Source of the DNA: Betaproteobacteria bacterium
GTDB taxonomy: Bacteria; Pseudomonadota; Gammaproteobacteria; Burkholderiales; SG8-41
Reading direction: 5' to 3'
Assembly (NCBI GenBank): GCA_016202605.1
Contig: JACQOJ010000034.1
Coordinates: forward strand, 1-50,194
Length of the DNA stretch: 50,194 nt
The notes under the pieces were generated by a model that saw only the letters and a program-made list of their open reading frames with translations, ran no database searches and was not told the DNA's origin. Of the stretch, positions 33,985 to 43,210 are shown one piece after another. Position 1 is the stretch's first letter; every line of letters starts with the position of its first letter. A program made the translations under genes and the position numbers.

Positions 33985-36177
33985 GTGAAGGCAACGCAAC
34001 TGCAACTGGTCAGGGTCGAAGATGCCGCGGTGCAAGGCTGGCTTGAGAACGCGGCACAGCACGTGGCGCCGGCGGAGATTGCCGGCCTGCGCCGGGCGCT
34101 CGAATTCGTCGTGCCGCTTTACGCGGGACGGCGGCTGGCCGGCGGCGAGCATGTCCTCGATCGCACGCTTGCGGTTGCAGGCATACTCATCGAACTGAAG
34201 CTCGACGCCGAAACCCTGACCGCAGCGCTCCTGTTCCGGTGCCTCGATTGCACTCCGGATGCCGCCGAGACAGTGCGGACGCGATTCGGCGGCGCGGTTG
34301 CGGATCTCGCGGAAGGGGTGGTGCGCATGGAGGAGATCGGTGCGCTTTCCAGCCGTCGTGCGGCGGCGCAGAAGCCGGAACGGCAGGCCGCGCAACTCGA
34401 AGCCTTGCGCAAGATGCTGCTCGCCATGGTGCAGGATGTACGGGTGGTGCTGATCAAGCTGGCTGACCACACGCAGGAACTGCGCTACGTCATCCGCGGC
34501 GAGAACGAGGCCCTGAGAAGGGAGGCGGCGGAAATCACGCGTGACATCTTCGCCCCGCTTGCCAACCGTCTGGGGGTATGGCAGCTCAAGTGGGAGCTCG
34601 AGGACCTGGCGTTCCGCGTCCTGGAACCGGAGACCTATAAACGCATTGCGCGGCTGATTGACGAGAAGCGGAGCGACCGCGAGCGCTACATCGAGGGGGT
34701 GATCGCCGTCATCAAAGGCGAATTGGCACGTGCCGGTATTGCCGCGGAGGTCACTGGCCGTCCCAAGCATATCTTCAGTATTTATAAGAAGATGAAAGGA
34801 AAAGGACTTGATTTTGAAGCGCTTTACGATGTGAGAGCGGTCCGCATTCTGGTTGAGGACGTGAAGGATTGCTATGCGGCACTGGGTCTCGTGCATCACG
34901 TCTGGTCGCCGATTCCAAAAGAATTCGACGACTACATCGCGCGTCCCAAAACCAACAACTACCGGTCGCTGCACACGGCGGTCATCGGCCCCGAAGGCAA
35001 GGCGGTCGAGATCCAGATCCGGACCCATGAAATGCACCAGAACTCCGAGCTCGGGGTTGCCGCCCACTGGCGCTACAAGGAGGGTTCGCGTCACGACAAG
35101 GGTTATGACGAAAAAATCGCGTGGCTGCGGCAGATCCTCGAATGGAAGGACGAAGTAAGCGACGCAACCGAGCTGGCCGAGCAGTTCAAGACCGGGCTGT
35201 TCGAGGATACCGTCTACGTCCTGACGCCGCAGGGCAAGGTCATCGACCTGCCAAAGGGCGCCACCCCCATCGATTTTGCCTACCACGTTCATACCGAACT
35301 CGGGCATCACTGCCGCGGCGCAAAAGTCGACGGGGTCATGGTTCCGCTCAATACGCCGCTCGCCAACGGTCAGCAGGTGGAGATTCTCGCTGCGAAGCAG
35401 GGCGGACCCAGCCGCGACTGGCTGAACCCGCAACTGGGCTATATCCGCAGCCACGGCGCGCGCAACAAGATCCGCCAGTGGTTCAAACGTCAGAATTACG
35501 AGACCGCCGTGACGCAGGGGCGGGCGCAACTCGACCGGGAATTGCAGCGCCACGGCATGACGGGACTCAACCTCGACAAACTTTCAGGGGAATTCGGTTA
35601 CTCGAGGCTCAACGATTTTCTGGTGGCCGTGGGACGCGGCGAGATCGGGCCCAGACAACTGCAGGAAGCGTTGCGTGGCGATGAGCCGCGGCCGCCCCAG
35701 GCGGAAGAAGAACAGGTCATCACGCGCAAGCCACGCGCCAGGACGCAGGGGAGCGTGCTGGTCGTCGGTGTCGACAAGCTGCTCACCGTGCCGGCCAAGT
35801 GCTGCAAGCCCGCCCCCCCTGATCCGATCGTGGGCTTCGTCACCCGCGGGCGAGGTGTCACCGTGCACCGTAAGACTTGCGCCAACACGAAGCGTCTCGA
35901 TCCCGCGCGATGCGTCAGCGCTGAATGGGGTGCGGCGGAAGGGGCGACGTTTCCCGTGGATATCGAAGTCGAGGCGGTGGACAGGACGGGTTTGCTGCGC
36001 GACATCTCGGACGTGCTGTCACGGGATCGCATCAACGTGACCGCGACCAATTCGTTGAGCAGCGAGCTCGCGGCACGCATGCGTTTTACCGTGGAAGTCA
36101 GCAATCTCGACCAGCTGCACCGCGTGCTGGCGATGATCAGGGAGGTGCGCGGTGTCGTGCGGGCCGCGCGCCGCTGA
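33985..36177 (+). CDS. relA: (p)ppGpp synthetase RelA (GTP pyrophosphokinase)
   Basis: The ribosome-associated stringent-response synthetase. The layout is a degenerate HD domain, a synthetase domain (GRPKHIFSIYKKM, LYDVRAVRILV, EIQIRTHEMHQNSELGVAAHW), TGS (VYVLTPQGKVIDLPKGATPIDFAYHVH), the Cys-containing region and a C-terminal ACT/RRM domain (VDRTGLLRDISDVL). The HD pair needed for hydrolysis is missing (AALLFRCLD in place of AALLHDVIED). The synthetase motif is EFDD, the RelA type rather than the SpoT RFKD. It is therefore a synthetase-only RelA. GTG at 33985 gives 730 aa; in-frame GTG at 33922 and ATG at 33817 are alternatives. Confidence 0.95.
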   Translation: MKATQLQLVRVEDAAVQGWLENAAQHVAPAEIAGLRRALEFVVPLYAGRRLAGGEHVLDRTLAVAGILIELKLDAETLTAALLFRCLDCTPDAAETVRTRFGGAVADLAEGVVRMEEIGALSSRRAAAQKPERQAAQLEALRKMLLAMVQDVRVVLIKLADHTQELRYVIRGENEALRREAAEITRDIFAPLANRLGVWQLKWELEDLAFRVLEPETYKRIARLIDEKRSDRERYIEGVIAVIKGELARAGIAAEVTGRPKHIFSIYKKMKGKGLDFEALYDVRAVRILVEDVKDCYAALGLVHHVWSPIPKEFDDYIARPKTNNYRSLHTAVIGPEGKAVEIQIRTHEMHQNSELGVAAHWRYKEGSRHDKGYDEKIAWLRQILEWKDEVSDATELAEQFKTGLFEDTVYVLTPQGKVIDLPKGATPIDFAYHVHTELGHHCRGAKVDGVMVPLNTPLANGQQVEILAAKQGGPSRDWLNPQLGYIRSHGARNKIRQWFKRQNYETAVTQGRAQLDRELQRHGMTGLNLDKLSGEFGYSRLNDFLVAVGRGEIGPRQLQEALRGDEPRPPQAEEEQVITRKPRARTQGSVLVVGVDKLLTVPAKCCKPAPPDPIVGFVTRGRGVTVHRKTCANTKRLDPARCVSAEWGAAEGATFPVDIEVEAVDRTGLLRDISDVLSRDRINVTATNSLSSELAARMRFTVEVSNLDQLHRVLAMIREVRGVVRAARR

Positions 36178-36201
36178 AACGTGTCACGAAGGGAGGCCGC
36201 G

Positions 36202-37041
36202 TTGAACACTTATGACAACCTGAGTTCGGCGCTGGCGAGTGCGTTCTCGCAGGTCACTTCGCGCATCGGCGAATATCTGCCGAACCTGCTCGGCGCGGTG
36301 GTGCTGCTGCTGGCCGGCTGGATCGTTGCGCGGCTGCTGCGCGGCGTCGCCGTGAAGCTGATGCACGTGCTGGAACTGCTTTTCCTGCGCCTGTCGCGCG
36401 GGGCTCCTGAAAAGACATCCCGCATCCCTTCGGCCGCGGTGGAAATCGTGGGCAGCATCCTGTTCTGGGTGGTGATGCTGTTTTTCGTCGCGGCCGCGAC
36501 GCACGTGCTGGGTCTGGGTGCGTTCTCGTCGTGGCTGCAGGGTCTCGTGACTTATCTGCCGACGCTGATGGCCGGCGCCTTGATCATCCTCGCGGGGGTG
36601 CTGCTTTCCGGACTGGCGCGCGATCTCACGGTGGCCACGCTGCCGGCACTCCCTGAACGGCAGCGCGTGCTCCTCGGGCGCATCGTTCAGGGCACGATCC
36701 TGGTTACGGCGGTGGCGGTGGGCGCCGATCAGATCGGCATCAAAATAACTTTTCTCGTGATTCTCGCCGCGGTCGTAACGGGCGCGGTCGTCGGCGGGGT
36801 CGCCCTTGCGGTCAGCCTGGGGGCTCGATCTTATGTGGCCAATCTGATCGGCGCATATTATGTCCGGCAGGCGTTCCGCGCCGGGCAGCGCGTGCGCGTC
36901 GGGAACGAGGAGGGGATGATTCTGGAAATTACCGCGGTATCCATCGTGCTGGAGACGGAGCAGGGCCGTCTCAGCATTCCGGCCAAGGTCTACAATGAAG
37001 AGCCGATCGCGCTGCTTGCGCCACGGAGCGCCGATGCGTGA
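36202..37041 (+). CDS. MscS-like small-conductance mechanosensitive channel
   Basis: An inner-membrane protein of 279 aa. N-terminal hydrophobic helices (LPNLLGAVVLLLAGWIVARLLRG is the 'conserved TM helix' type) are followed by two more membrane segments and a pore-lining-like helix (VTGAVVGGVALAVSLGARSYVANLIG). A short beta-domain with GNEEGMILEITAVSIVLETE and SIPAKVYNEEP follows. It stops soon after the beta-domain, so the larger C-terminal MscS vestibule part is missing, as in other TM-helix-repeat relatives. The start is TTG at 36202, decided by GGGAGG 5 nt upstream. It overlaps the next gene by 8 bp, so the three genes to 39176 are likely one unit. Confidence 0.8.
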   Translation: MNTYDNLSSALASAFSQVTSRIGEYLPNLLGAVVLLLAGWIVARLLRGVAVKLMHVLELLFLRLSRGAPEKTSRIPSAAVEIVGSILFWVVMLFFVAAATHVLGLGAFSSWLQGLVTYLPTLMAGALIILAGVLLSGLARDLTVATLPALPERQRVLLGRIVQGTILVTAVAVGADQIGIKITFLVILAAVVTGAVVGGVALAVSLGARSYVANLIGAYYVRQAFRAGQRVRVGNEEGMILEITAVSIVLETEQGRLSIPAKVYNEEPIALLAPRSADA

Positions 37042-37882
37042 AGTCAATGGACTGTCGACCGCATTTGTCGAGGCGCATCCCGCCGACGCCGCGCGCGTCC
37101 TGGAAGGTCTGGGTGCGGTCGATACCGCGGCTTTTGTCGCTGCCCTCGAGCCGCGGCTCGCGGCGCCGATTCTGCGGCACGGCGGGCCGCCGTATTGCGC
37201 GCGCATCTTCGAATCGCTGGAGGATTCCCGGGTCGTTGAGCTGATTCAGATGATGGGTCCGCAAGCCGCGGCACAGATTGTTCAGCACCTTCCCGCCGGC
37301 CGTCAGATGAAACTGCTCTCCGCGTTGCCGGTCGGCATATCGATTGCCATCCGGCTGCTCATCGGCTATCCCAGGGGCACGTGCGGCGCGTCCATGGATC
37401 CGTGGCCGATGGCGCTCGGCGCCGGGATGTCCGCTGCCGAAGCGCTGGAAGAAGTCAGGAAGTTCCGGGGTGACCTCGGCGATTGCCTGTTTGTTTCCAA
37501 TGGGCAGCGGCGTCTGATCGGCGTGGTGAGCCTCGGATCCCTCCTGCGGTGCGGTCCGCGCCAGCCGCTGTCGGCCGTCATGCGAGTGCCGGAGCATGTC
37601 GTGTCCGCGCTCGCTTCGGTGTCCGCGGTCGCCAACAATTCGGGCTGGGACGAATTCCACGTGCTGCCGGTGGTGGAGCGCGAGAACCGTCTCGTGGGCG
37701 CGCTGCACCGTCATGCGCTGACCAGCGCGCTCTCCGGACCGGCGGTGCGTTCGGCACCGAACCTGGTCAGCGGGGCGTTTGGCGCTTACTGGCAGACGCT
37801 CTCGGCACTGGCGGAAATCGTGGTCGGGACGCTGCCGCCGGTGCCGTCCGTGGCAAGCGAAAGGAAGAGCGATGAGCGCTGA
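37034..37882 (+). CDS. MgtE-like N-domain/CBS protein without a transporter domain
   Basis: A soluble 282-residue protein. Its first part looks like the MgtE intracellular N domain (LSTAFVEAHPADAARVLEGLG, MMGPQAAAQIVQHLPAGRQMKLL). The middle resembles a worn CBS pair (CLFVSNGQRRLIGVVSLGSLL, FHVLPVVERENRLVGALHRHALTSAL). The membrane domain of MgtE is absent. The start ATG at 37034 overlaps the channel gene stop, and the 3' end overlaps the real mgtE by 11 bp. Position and relatedness suggest a regulatory partner of MgtE or a degenerate tandem copy, for example a cytoplasmic magnesium or nucleotide sensor. This is inference. Confidence 0.7.
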   Translation: MREVNGLSTAFVEAHPADAARVLEGLGAVDTAAFVAALEPRLAAPILRHGGPPYCARIFESLEDSRVVELIQMMGPQAAAQIVQHLPAGRQMKLLSALPVGISIAIRLLIGYPRGTCGASMDPWPMALGAGMSAAEALEEVRKFRGDLGDCLFVSNGQRRLIGVVSLGSLLRCGPRQPLSAVMRVPEHVVSALASVSAVANNSGWDEFHVLPVVERENRLVGALHRHALTSALSGPAVRSAPNLVSGAFGAYWQTLSALAEIVVGTLPPVPSVASERKSDER

Positions 37883-39176
37883 ATCCGCGATCGTGGCACT
37901 GGAGAACCGCTACCTGCGGGATTACCCGCGCGAAGCTGCGCGCAAGCTCGAAGCACTGCCGGCCGACCAGGCGGCGCGCGTGGTCGAGGCGCAGCCCGCC
38001 CAGCTCGTCGTTCCGGTGTGGGAACAGCTCGCCACGGACGTGCAGGAACGCCTGATCGAACATCTGCCGGAACCGACCGTGGGACGGATACTCACGGAAA
38101 TGGACCCGCCGCTGGCTGCCGAGTTGCTGCTCGCGTCTGGCACGGAACAGCGCGACCGTCTCCTCGGCCGGATGGATCCGGCCGCCGCGAAGCTGGTGGA
38201 AGCCCTGATCGCGTATCCGCCGGACACCGCGGGTCGTCTCATGGATCCACGGGTGTCCTATTTCCGGGACGACATGACCGCGGCCGAGGCCCTCGAACGG
38301 ATGAAGGGCTTCAAGCGCAATCGTGCGTTGCGCGATATCTACCTGGTCGACGACGAAAACCGGCTCATGGGGCGCGTGGAAATCCAGGATCTCGCGACGG
38401 CCCCGGCGGACGAACGGCTGCAACGGATCGCGCGCGCGGTCGTGACGGCGGTATTGGACGCGGCACCGCGGGAAGAAGTCGTGGAGCGGATCGAACAGTA
38501 CCGCGTGCCGACGCTGCCGGTAGTGAGTGTCGCCGGGCGACTGGTGGGCGTGATACACCAGAGCGCCCTGCTCGAGGCCCTGCAGGAGGAGGCGAGTCTC
38601 GACATTCAGACCATGGTCGGCGCGAGCAGGGATGAACGCGCTTTGTCGCATGCCTGGTTCGCGGTCGTGAAGCGGCTGCCCTGGCTGCAGATCAACCTCG
38701 CCACGGCATTTCTGGCTGCCGCGGTCGTGGGACTCTTCGAGGAAACGATCGCCAGGTTCACCGCGCTGGCGGTGTTGCTGCCGGTGGTGGCGGGGCAGTC
38801 GGGCAATGCCGGCGCCCAGGCGCTGGCCGTCACGATGCGCGGACTCGCGCTGCGCGAGATCAGCGCGCGGCATCTGCCGCGGGTCGTCTTCAAGGAAGTG
38901 AACGTCGGGCTGCTGAACGGCCTCGCCGTTGCCGCGGTGTGCGCGCTGGGCGTATGGTTGTGGAGCGGATCGGGCGGACTGGCGGCCGTGATCTCGATTG
39001 CCATGGTGGTGTCGATGGTGGCGGCGGGCTTTTCCGGGGCGGCGATCCCCATCATTTTGAACCGCCTGGGCTTCGATCCGGCGCAATCGAGTTCCATCGT
39101 GCTCACCACCGTCACCGATGTGGTAGGGTTCTTTTCCTTTCTGGGCGTCGCGACATCGCTGCAGGCATGGCTTTGA
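37872..39176 (+). CDS. mgtE: Magnesium transporter MgtE
   Basis: A magnesium-gated Mg2+ channel of the inner membrane, 434 aa. The N domain (about 1-125), CBS pair (about 125-250: RDIYLVDDENRLMGRVEIQDL, VPTLPVVSVAGRLVGVIHQS) and membrane domain (about 270-434) are all present. The conserved pore segment reads VVAGQSGNAGAQALAVTMRGLA, and the C-terminal helices end with SSIVLTTVTDVVGFFSFLG. Length is typical. The start ATG at 37872 overlaps the preceding gene by 11 bp. Together with the MscS-like channel and the MgtE-like partner it forms an ion-homeostasis set, convergent with the hydratase gene. Confidence 0.94.
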   Translation: MSAESAIVALENRYLRDYPREAARKLEALPADQAARVVEAQPAQLVVPVWEQLATDVQERLIEHLPEPTVGRILTEMDPPLAAELLLASGTEQRDRLLGRMDPAAAKLVEALIAYPPDTAGRLMDPRVSYFRDDMTAAEALERMKGFKRNRALRDIYLVDDENRLMGRVEIQDLATAPADERLQRIARAVVTAVLDAAPREEVVERIEQYRVPTLPVVSVAGRLVGVIHQSALLEALQEEASLDIQTMVGASRDERALSHAWFAVVKRLPWLQINLATAFLAAAVVGLFEETIARFTALAVLLPVVAGQSGNAGAQALAVTMRGLALREISARHLPRVVFKEVNVGLLNGLAVAAVCALGVWLWSGSGGLAAVISIAMVVSMVAAGFSGAAIPIILNRLGFDPAQSSSIVLTTVTDVVGFFSFLGVATSLQAWL

Positions 39177-39188
39177 GCGAAACCGCCA

Positions 39189-40007
39189 TCATGCGGTGAA
39201 AGTCAGATTCAGTCCGCCCACCGCGCGCAGGCCCGAGTAGCGTGATGACCAGGTTTCGCCCGGCTTGATCGGAAACGCGGGCGTCAGCGTGCCTGTCGTG
39301 ATGATTTCGCCGGCGGCGAGCGGATCGAATCGCGGCTGCTTGCTCAGAAGATCGGCCAGAAACGCGAGCGCGAGTGCGGGATGGTCGAGCGCGTTGGCCC
39401 CCACTCCGCGGCCCACCGTCACGCCATTCCTGGCGAGCGTTACCTGGCAATCGCGCAATTGCTCGACGAGCGTCGCGATGTCCTCGCGCCGTACGTGGAC
39501 GGGCGTGCCGACGATCAATCGCCAGTGAAACGAGAAGTCCGCGGCGGAATCGGGTGGCGAGAATTTCCAATCGGGGAAATGGCAGCAGACGATCTCGAAG
39601 CTGGGCGCGTACCACTCGATCCCTTCAAGCAACGTCGCCGGATCGCGGCACCCGGTCTCGATCGTTCCGCGCAGCCTGAACGCGATCTCCGGCTCCAGCC
39701 TGGCCTGCGCGCCGCCGGCGAGCGACACGGTCGCCGCGTCTTCCCGTGCATGTATCAGCGTGTCGTCATAGACGTGGGCCCAGATCGGAGAGGTTGCGCC
39801 GTACTCGGCCCATATCTTGCGATTGGTGAAGCCTATCTTGCGGCCCACCGTGCGCTCGCCGCGCGCGCGCCGCAGGCGCACAATCTCCGCGGCTACCGCA
39901 TACGCTTCCTCCCAGCCGAATTCGGTATTGTATTGCCCGATCCCGGGCACGATCTGGCCGTGGTCGAGCGCTTCAAGCAGTTCTGCGGCGATGTGGCGAC
40001 TGTCCAT
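39189..40007 (-). CDS. 2-keto-4-pentenoate hydratase-type enzyme (FAH superfamily)
   Basis: A 272-residue member of the fumarylacetoacetate hydrolase superfamily, closest in look to 2-keto-4-pentenoate hydratase / 4-oxalocrotonate decarboxylase (MhpD/DmpE/DmpH type). Landmarks are GRKIGFTNRKIWAEYG, LEPEIAFRLRG (the Glu-x-Glu metal site), GIEWYAPSFEIV and AAGEIITTGTLTPAFPIKPGETW. The start ATG at 40007 has GAGG at proper spacing. No other aromatic meta-cleavage gene is nearby, so hydratase and decarboxylase roles cannot be separated. It may form a transcript with the FGE-like gene upstream (110-bp gap). Confidence 0.85.
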   Translation of the reverse strand: MDSRHIAAELLEALDHGQIVPGIGQYNTEFGWEEAYAVAAEIVRLRRARGERTVGRKIGFTNRKIWAEYGATSPIWAHVYDDTLIHAREDAATVSLAGGAQARLEPEIAFRLRGTIETGCRDPATLLEGIEWYAPSFEIVCCHFPDWKFSPPDSAADFSFHWRLIVGTPVHVRREDIATLVEQLRDCQVTLARNGVTVGRGVGANALDHPALALAFLADLLSKQPRFDPLAAGEIITTGTLTPAFPIKPGETWSSRYSGLRAVGGLNLTFTA

Positions 40008-40117
40008 ATATCAACCTCAAAGTGACTGCGATCGGGTGCGAGGGCGCAAACATGCAAATCGTGACTCGCGTTGTGAGCCGATGTACGGCGCGGCGCTTCC
40101 GGGAGCGCGCGAGCCTT

Positions 40118-40912
40118 TCACCTGGCGCAGCGAAAACCGATATTGTGATGCCCGGAAGCCGGATTCCGCGAGAGATTTCTGCCGCGCTGGGTGGCGGTGA
40201 TTTCTGCGGCTGGCGAATCGTGTCCGCCGCCGCGCGTGCCGCGCACCGGGCCCGCGCCGGTATGCTCGCGTCCATCGTCGGCGCGGTAGGGGTAGGGGCG
40301 GTACGCGCTCGCCACCCATTCCCACGCGTTGCCCGCCATGTCCTCGACGCCGTAGGGACTCTTTCCCGTTGGGAAGCTTGTCACCGGCGCGGTTTCGTTC
40401 CAGCCGGCGTTGAATTGCGCACGCGCGCGATCCGGAGGCGCGCTTCCCCACGGGTATCTGCGGCCGTCGCCACCGCGCGCTGCCTTTTCCCATTCGGCTT
40501 CCGTGGGCAGCCGCTTCCCGCGCCAGGCGCAGTAGTCGCGGGCGCCGGCCCAAGGCACTTCCACCACGGGATGATCCTCGTATCCTTTATCCGCCGTCCA
40601 TTTGCCGTCGACGCGATGGATGCGCGCATCCGCATCATCGACGTCAAACAGCCGCTCCCCCTGCGGGTTGCGGATGCCCGCTGCATTCAGAAACTCCACG
40701 AACTCGGCGTTGGTGACCGGATACCGATCGATCGAATACGCGGGCAACGTGACGTTATGGGCAGGGCGCTCGTCCAGCGGCCCGCTATCGCTGCCCATGA
40801 CGAACGGGCCGGCCGGGATTTCGACCATGTCGCCGCGAACGCCGCGGTCCGCCGCCGCGAGCGCGTTGCACGCGACCGCCAGCAATGCGGCAAGCAGTCC
40901 CGGAAATTTCAA
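40118..40912 (-). CDS. Exported formylglycine-generating-enzyme-like (SUMF1 domain) protein
   Basis: A protein with a SUMF1/FGE-sulfatase domain, starting at MVEIPAGPFVMGSDSGPLDE and continuing with VTNAEFVEFLNAAG, VPWAGARDYCAWRGKRLPTEAEWEKAARGG, YPWG, VEDMAGNAWEWVAS, GTRGGGHDS and GFRCAR. The family includes formylglycine-generating enzymes, but also PvdO, EgtB-type and many undefined proteins. No sulfatase is nearby, so the role is open. A TTG start at 40912, preceded by AAGG, would give a clean signal peptide (MKFPGLLAALLAVACNALAA), placing it in the periplasm (264 aa). The frame is open to an ATG at 41038, but that would put a long non-signal stretch in front. Confidence 0.75.
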   Translation of the reverse strand: MKFPGLLAALLAVACNALAAADRGVRGDMVEIPAGPFVMGSDSGPLDERPAHNVTLPAYSIDRYPVTNAEFVEFLNAAGIRNPQGERLFDVDDADARIHRVDGKWTADKGYEDHPVVEVPWAGARDYCAWRGKRLPTEAEWEKAARGGDGRRYPWGSAPPDRARAQFNAGWNETAPVTSFPTGKSPYGVEDMAGNAWEWVASAYRPYPYRADDGREHTGAGPVRGTRGGGHDSPAAEITATQRGRNLSRNPASGHHNIGFRCAR

Positions 40913-41002
40913 GGCACACCTTGAAAGATGCCGACCGTGGAAATAACAAGCGCTTTCATTTCGCTCCTCCGGAATCGCATGATGCCAATACTCAGGCCCG
41001 AT

Positions 41003-41031
41003 TTGAAGCGGGACCCCGATTCCGATAAAAT
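41003..41031 (+). promoter_or_regulatory. Predicted promoter of tRNA-Val
   Basis: TTGAAG (41003-41008), a 17-bp spacer and TAAAAT (41026-41031), ending 12 bp before the mature tRNA 5' end. Good match in sequence and spacing. Confidence 0.55.
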
Positions 41032-41043
41032 GCCGCATCTTTC

Positions 41044-41120
41044 AGGCGCGTAGCTCAGCTGGTTAGAGCACCACCTTGACATGGTGGGGGTCGTTGGTTC
41101 GAGTCCAATCGCGCCTACCA
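41044..41120 (+). tRNA. tRNA-Val (anticodon GAC)
   Basis: A 77-nt cloverleaf can be folded by eye. The acceptor stem is AGGCGCG / CGCGCCT, the D arm GCTC...GAGC, and the anticodon stem CCACC / GGTGG with loop TTGACAT (anticodon GAC). The T arm is GTTGG-TTCGAGT-CCAAT, and the terminal ACCA is encoded. It stands directly before thrS, as in many betaproteobacteria. Confidence 0.96.
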
Positions 41121-41126
41121 GTTGTT

Positions 41127-41151
41127 AAGCCGGGGCGGGAAGCGCCGGCTT
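41127..41151 (+). terminator. Hairpin after tRNA-Val
   Basis: 10-bp arms AAGCCGGGGC / GCGCCGGCTT with one mismatch and a GGGAA loop, starting 7 nt after the tRNA. There is no T-run (GACTCC follows), so it may pause or process the transcript rather than end it. Confidence 0.45.
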
Positions 41152-41266
41152 GACTCCGTGCGTTGGAACACATGTGTAGCAATATTCAACGCGCGGGATA
41201 ACGAGCGGAGTCAGAAGCGGCGGCGATGGCGGCAGCCGGTCTGACTCTTGTTTTTTGAACGCTAGG

Positions 41267-43183
41267 ATGCCGAATATCCGACTGCCCGACGGATCGGTCA
41301 AGACGTTCGACCGGCCGGTGACCGTCGCCGAGATCGCCCAGAGCATCGGCGCCGGCCTCGCGCGCGCCGCGCTTGCCGGACGCGTCAACGGCAAGCTGGT
41401 CGACACCGCGCACGAGATCGCGTCCGACGCGGAAGTCGCGATCGTGACGGACAGGGACCCGGCAGGCCTGGAAATCATCCGTCATTCCACCGCCCACCTG
41501 CTGGCGCACGCGGTAAAGGAGCTGTACCCGGATGCGCAGGTCACCATCGGTCCCGTGATCGAGGACGGCTTCTACTACGATTTCTCCTACAAGCGCCCGT
41601 TCACGCCCGAAGATCTCGCGGCAATCGAAAAACGCATGGCGGAAATCGTGGGACGCGACATCAGGGTCGAGCGCACCGTGATGCCCCGGGATGAGGCGGT
41701 CGCATACTTCAACGGCATGGGCGAGCGTTACAAGGCCGAGATCATCGCCTCGATTCCGGACGGCGAGCAGATCTCTCTCTATCGACAGGACAATTTCGTG
41801 GACTTGTGCCGCGGCCCGCATGTGCCCTCCATCGGCAGGCTCAAGGTGTTCAAGCTGATGAAGGTGGCGGGAGCTTACTGGCGCGGCGACTCCAGAAACG
41901 AGATGCTGCAACGGGTCTACGGCACGGCATGGCTGAAAAAGGAAGATCAGGACGCATACCTGCACCGGCTCGAGGAAGCGGAAAAGCGCGATCACCGCCG
42001 GCTCGGTCGCCAGCTGGACCTCTTCCACATGCAGGACGAAGCGCCGGGGATGGTGTTCTGGCATCCGAAAGGCTGGGTGATCTGGCAGGTCATCGAGCAG
42101 TATATGCGGCGCGTGCAACTCGAGAACGGCTATCTCGAGCTCAAGACCCCCCAGGTGATCGACATCTCCCTCTGGAAGCGCTCCGGGCACTGGGACAATT
42201 TCCGCGAGAACATGTTTTTCACCGAATCGGAGTCGCGCGACTACGCGGTCAAGCCCATGAACTGCCCGGGCCACGTTCAGGTATTCAATCAGGGTATCCG
42301 CAGCTACCGCGATCTGCCGCTGCGGCTTGCCGAATTCGGGTCCTGCCACCGCAGCGAGCCATCGGGCGCGTTGCACGGACTGATGCGCGTGCGCGGCTTC
42401 GTGCAGGATGACGCGCATATCTTCTGCACCGAGGAACAGATCGAAAGCGAGGTCATGCGTTTCATAGACTTCCTGCAACGCGTGTACGCGGATTTCGGTT
42501 TTGACGATATCCCGGTCAAATTGTCGACGCGCCCCCCGAAACGGGTCGGCGCCGATCACGTCTGGGACCGGGCCGAGGCCGCGCTCAAGACGTCGCTCGA
42601 GGCAAAAGGACTCCCTTACGACGTCAATCCTGGCGAGGGTGCATTCTACGGGCCGAAGATCGAATTCTCGCTCAAGGATACCTTGGGACGCGTATGGCAG
42701 TGCGGTACCATGCAGCTCGATTTTTCCATGCCCGAGCGGCTCGGCGCCGAGTACGTGGCGGAAGACAATACCCGGAAGGTACCGGTGATGCTGCACCGGG
42801 CCACCCTGGGGTCGTTCGAGCGTTTTATCGGCATCCTGATCGAGCACTTCGCGGGCGCGATGCCGGTGTGGCTGGCCCCGGTGCAGGCGGTGGTGATGAA
42901 CATCTCGGAGCACCAGCGCGACTATGCCTTGCAGGTCGCGGGCGCGCTCAGAAGGGCCGGGGTGCGCGCCGAAGCCGACTTGAGGAACGAGAAAATTTCC
43001 TATAAAATTCGAGAACATAGTTTGCAGAAGCTGCCCTACCAGATCGTCGTTGGCGACAAGGAAGTGGCGGCGCAAAAAGTTGCTGTGCGCACCCGCAAAG
43101 GCGAGAACCTGGGCCCCATGGCCCTGGAGGGTTTTATTGCCCGCCTGCAAGCCGAGGCGGCGCGGATGGGGCGCACAGCGTAA
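41267..43183 (+). CDS. thrS: Threonyl-tRNA synthetase
   Basis: Charges tRNA-Thr. The 638 residues follow the standard plan: TGS domain ([20 protein letters not shown]), editing domain with the His/Cys site ([19 protein letters not shown] and [10 protein letters not shown]), class II core (zinc Cys in [13 protein letters not shown], motif 2 around [20 protein letters not shown], motif 3 [17 protein letters not shown]) and the anticodon-binding domain. The ATG at 41267 matches the family N-terminus. A TTG four codons earlier is not needed. The ribosome binding site is weak (CTAGG right before the ATG). It is followed 27 bp later by infC. Confidence 0.97.
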   Translation: MPNIRLPDGSVKTFDRPVTVAEIAQSIGAGLARAALAGRVNGKLVDTAHEIASDAEVAIVTDRDPAGLEIIRHSTAHLLAHAVKELYPDAQVTIGPVIEDGFYYDFSYKRPFTPEDLAAIEKRMAEIVGRDIRVERTVMPRDEAVAYFNGMGERYKAEIIASIPDGEQISLYRQDNFVDLCRGPHVPSIGRLKVFKLMKVAGAYWRGDSRNEMLQRVYGTAWLKKEDQDAYLHRLEEAEKRDHRRLGRQLDLFHMQDEAPGMVFWHPKGWVIWQVIEQYMRRVQLENGYLELKTPQVIDISLWKRSGHWDNFRENMFFTESESRDYAVKPMNCPGHVQVFNQGIRSYRDLPLRLAEFGSCHRSEPSGALHGLMRVRGFVQDDAHIFCTEEQIESEVMRFIDFLQRVYADFGFDDIPVKLSTRPPKRVGADHVWDRAEAALKTSLEAKGLPYDVNPGEGAFYGPKIEFSLKDTLGRVWQCGTMQLDFSMPERLGAEYVAEDNTRKVPVMLHRATLGSFERFIGILIEHFAGAMPVWLAPVQAVVMNISEHQRDYALQVAGALRRAGVRAEADLRNEKISYKIREHSLQKLPYQIVVGDKEVAAQKVAVRTRKGENLGPMALEGFIARLQAEAARMGRTA

Positions 43184-43210
43184 GATGGATCACACAAAGG
43201 AGTCTGTCGC

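Noticed and set aside
41186-43150. 654-codon frame opposite thrS
   Set aside because: Antisense shadow of a universally conserved gene.
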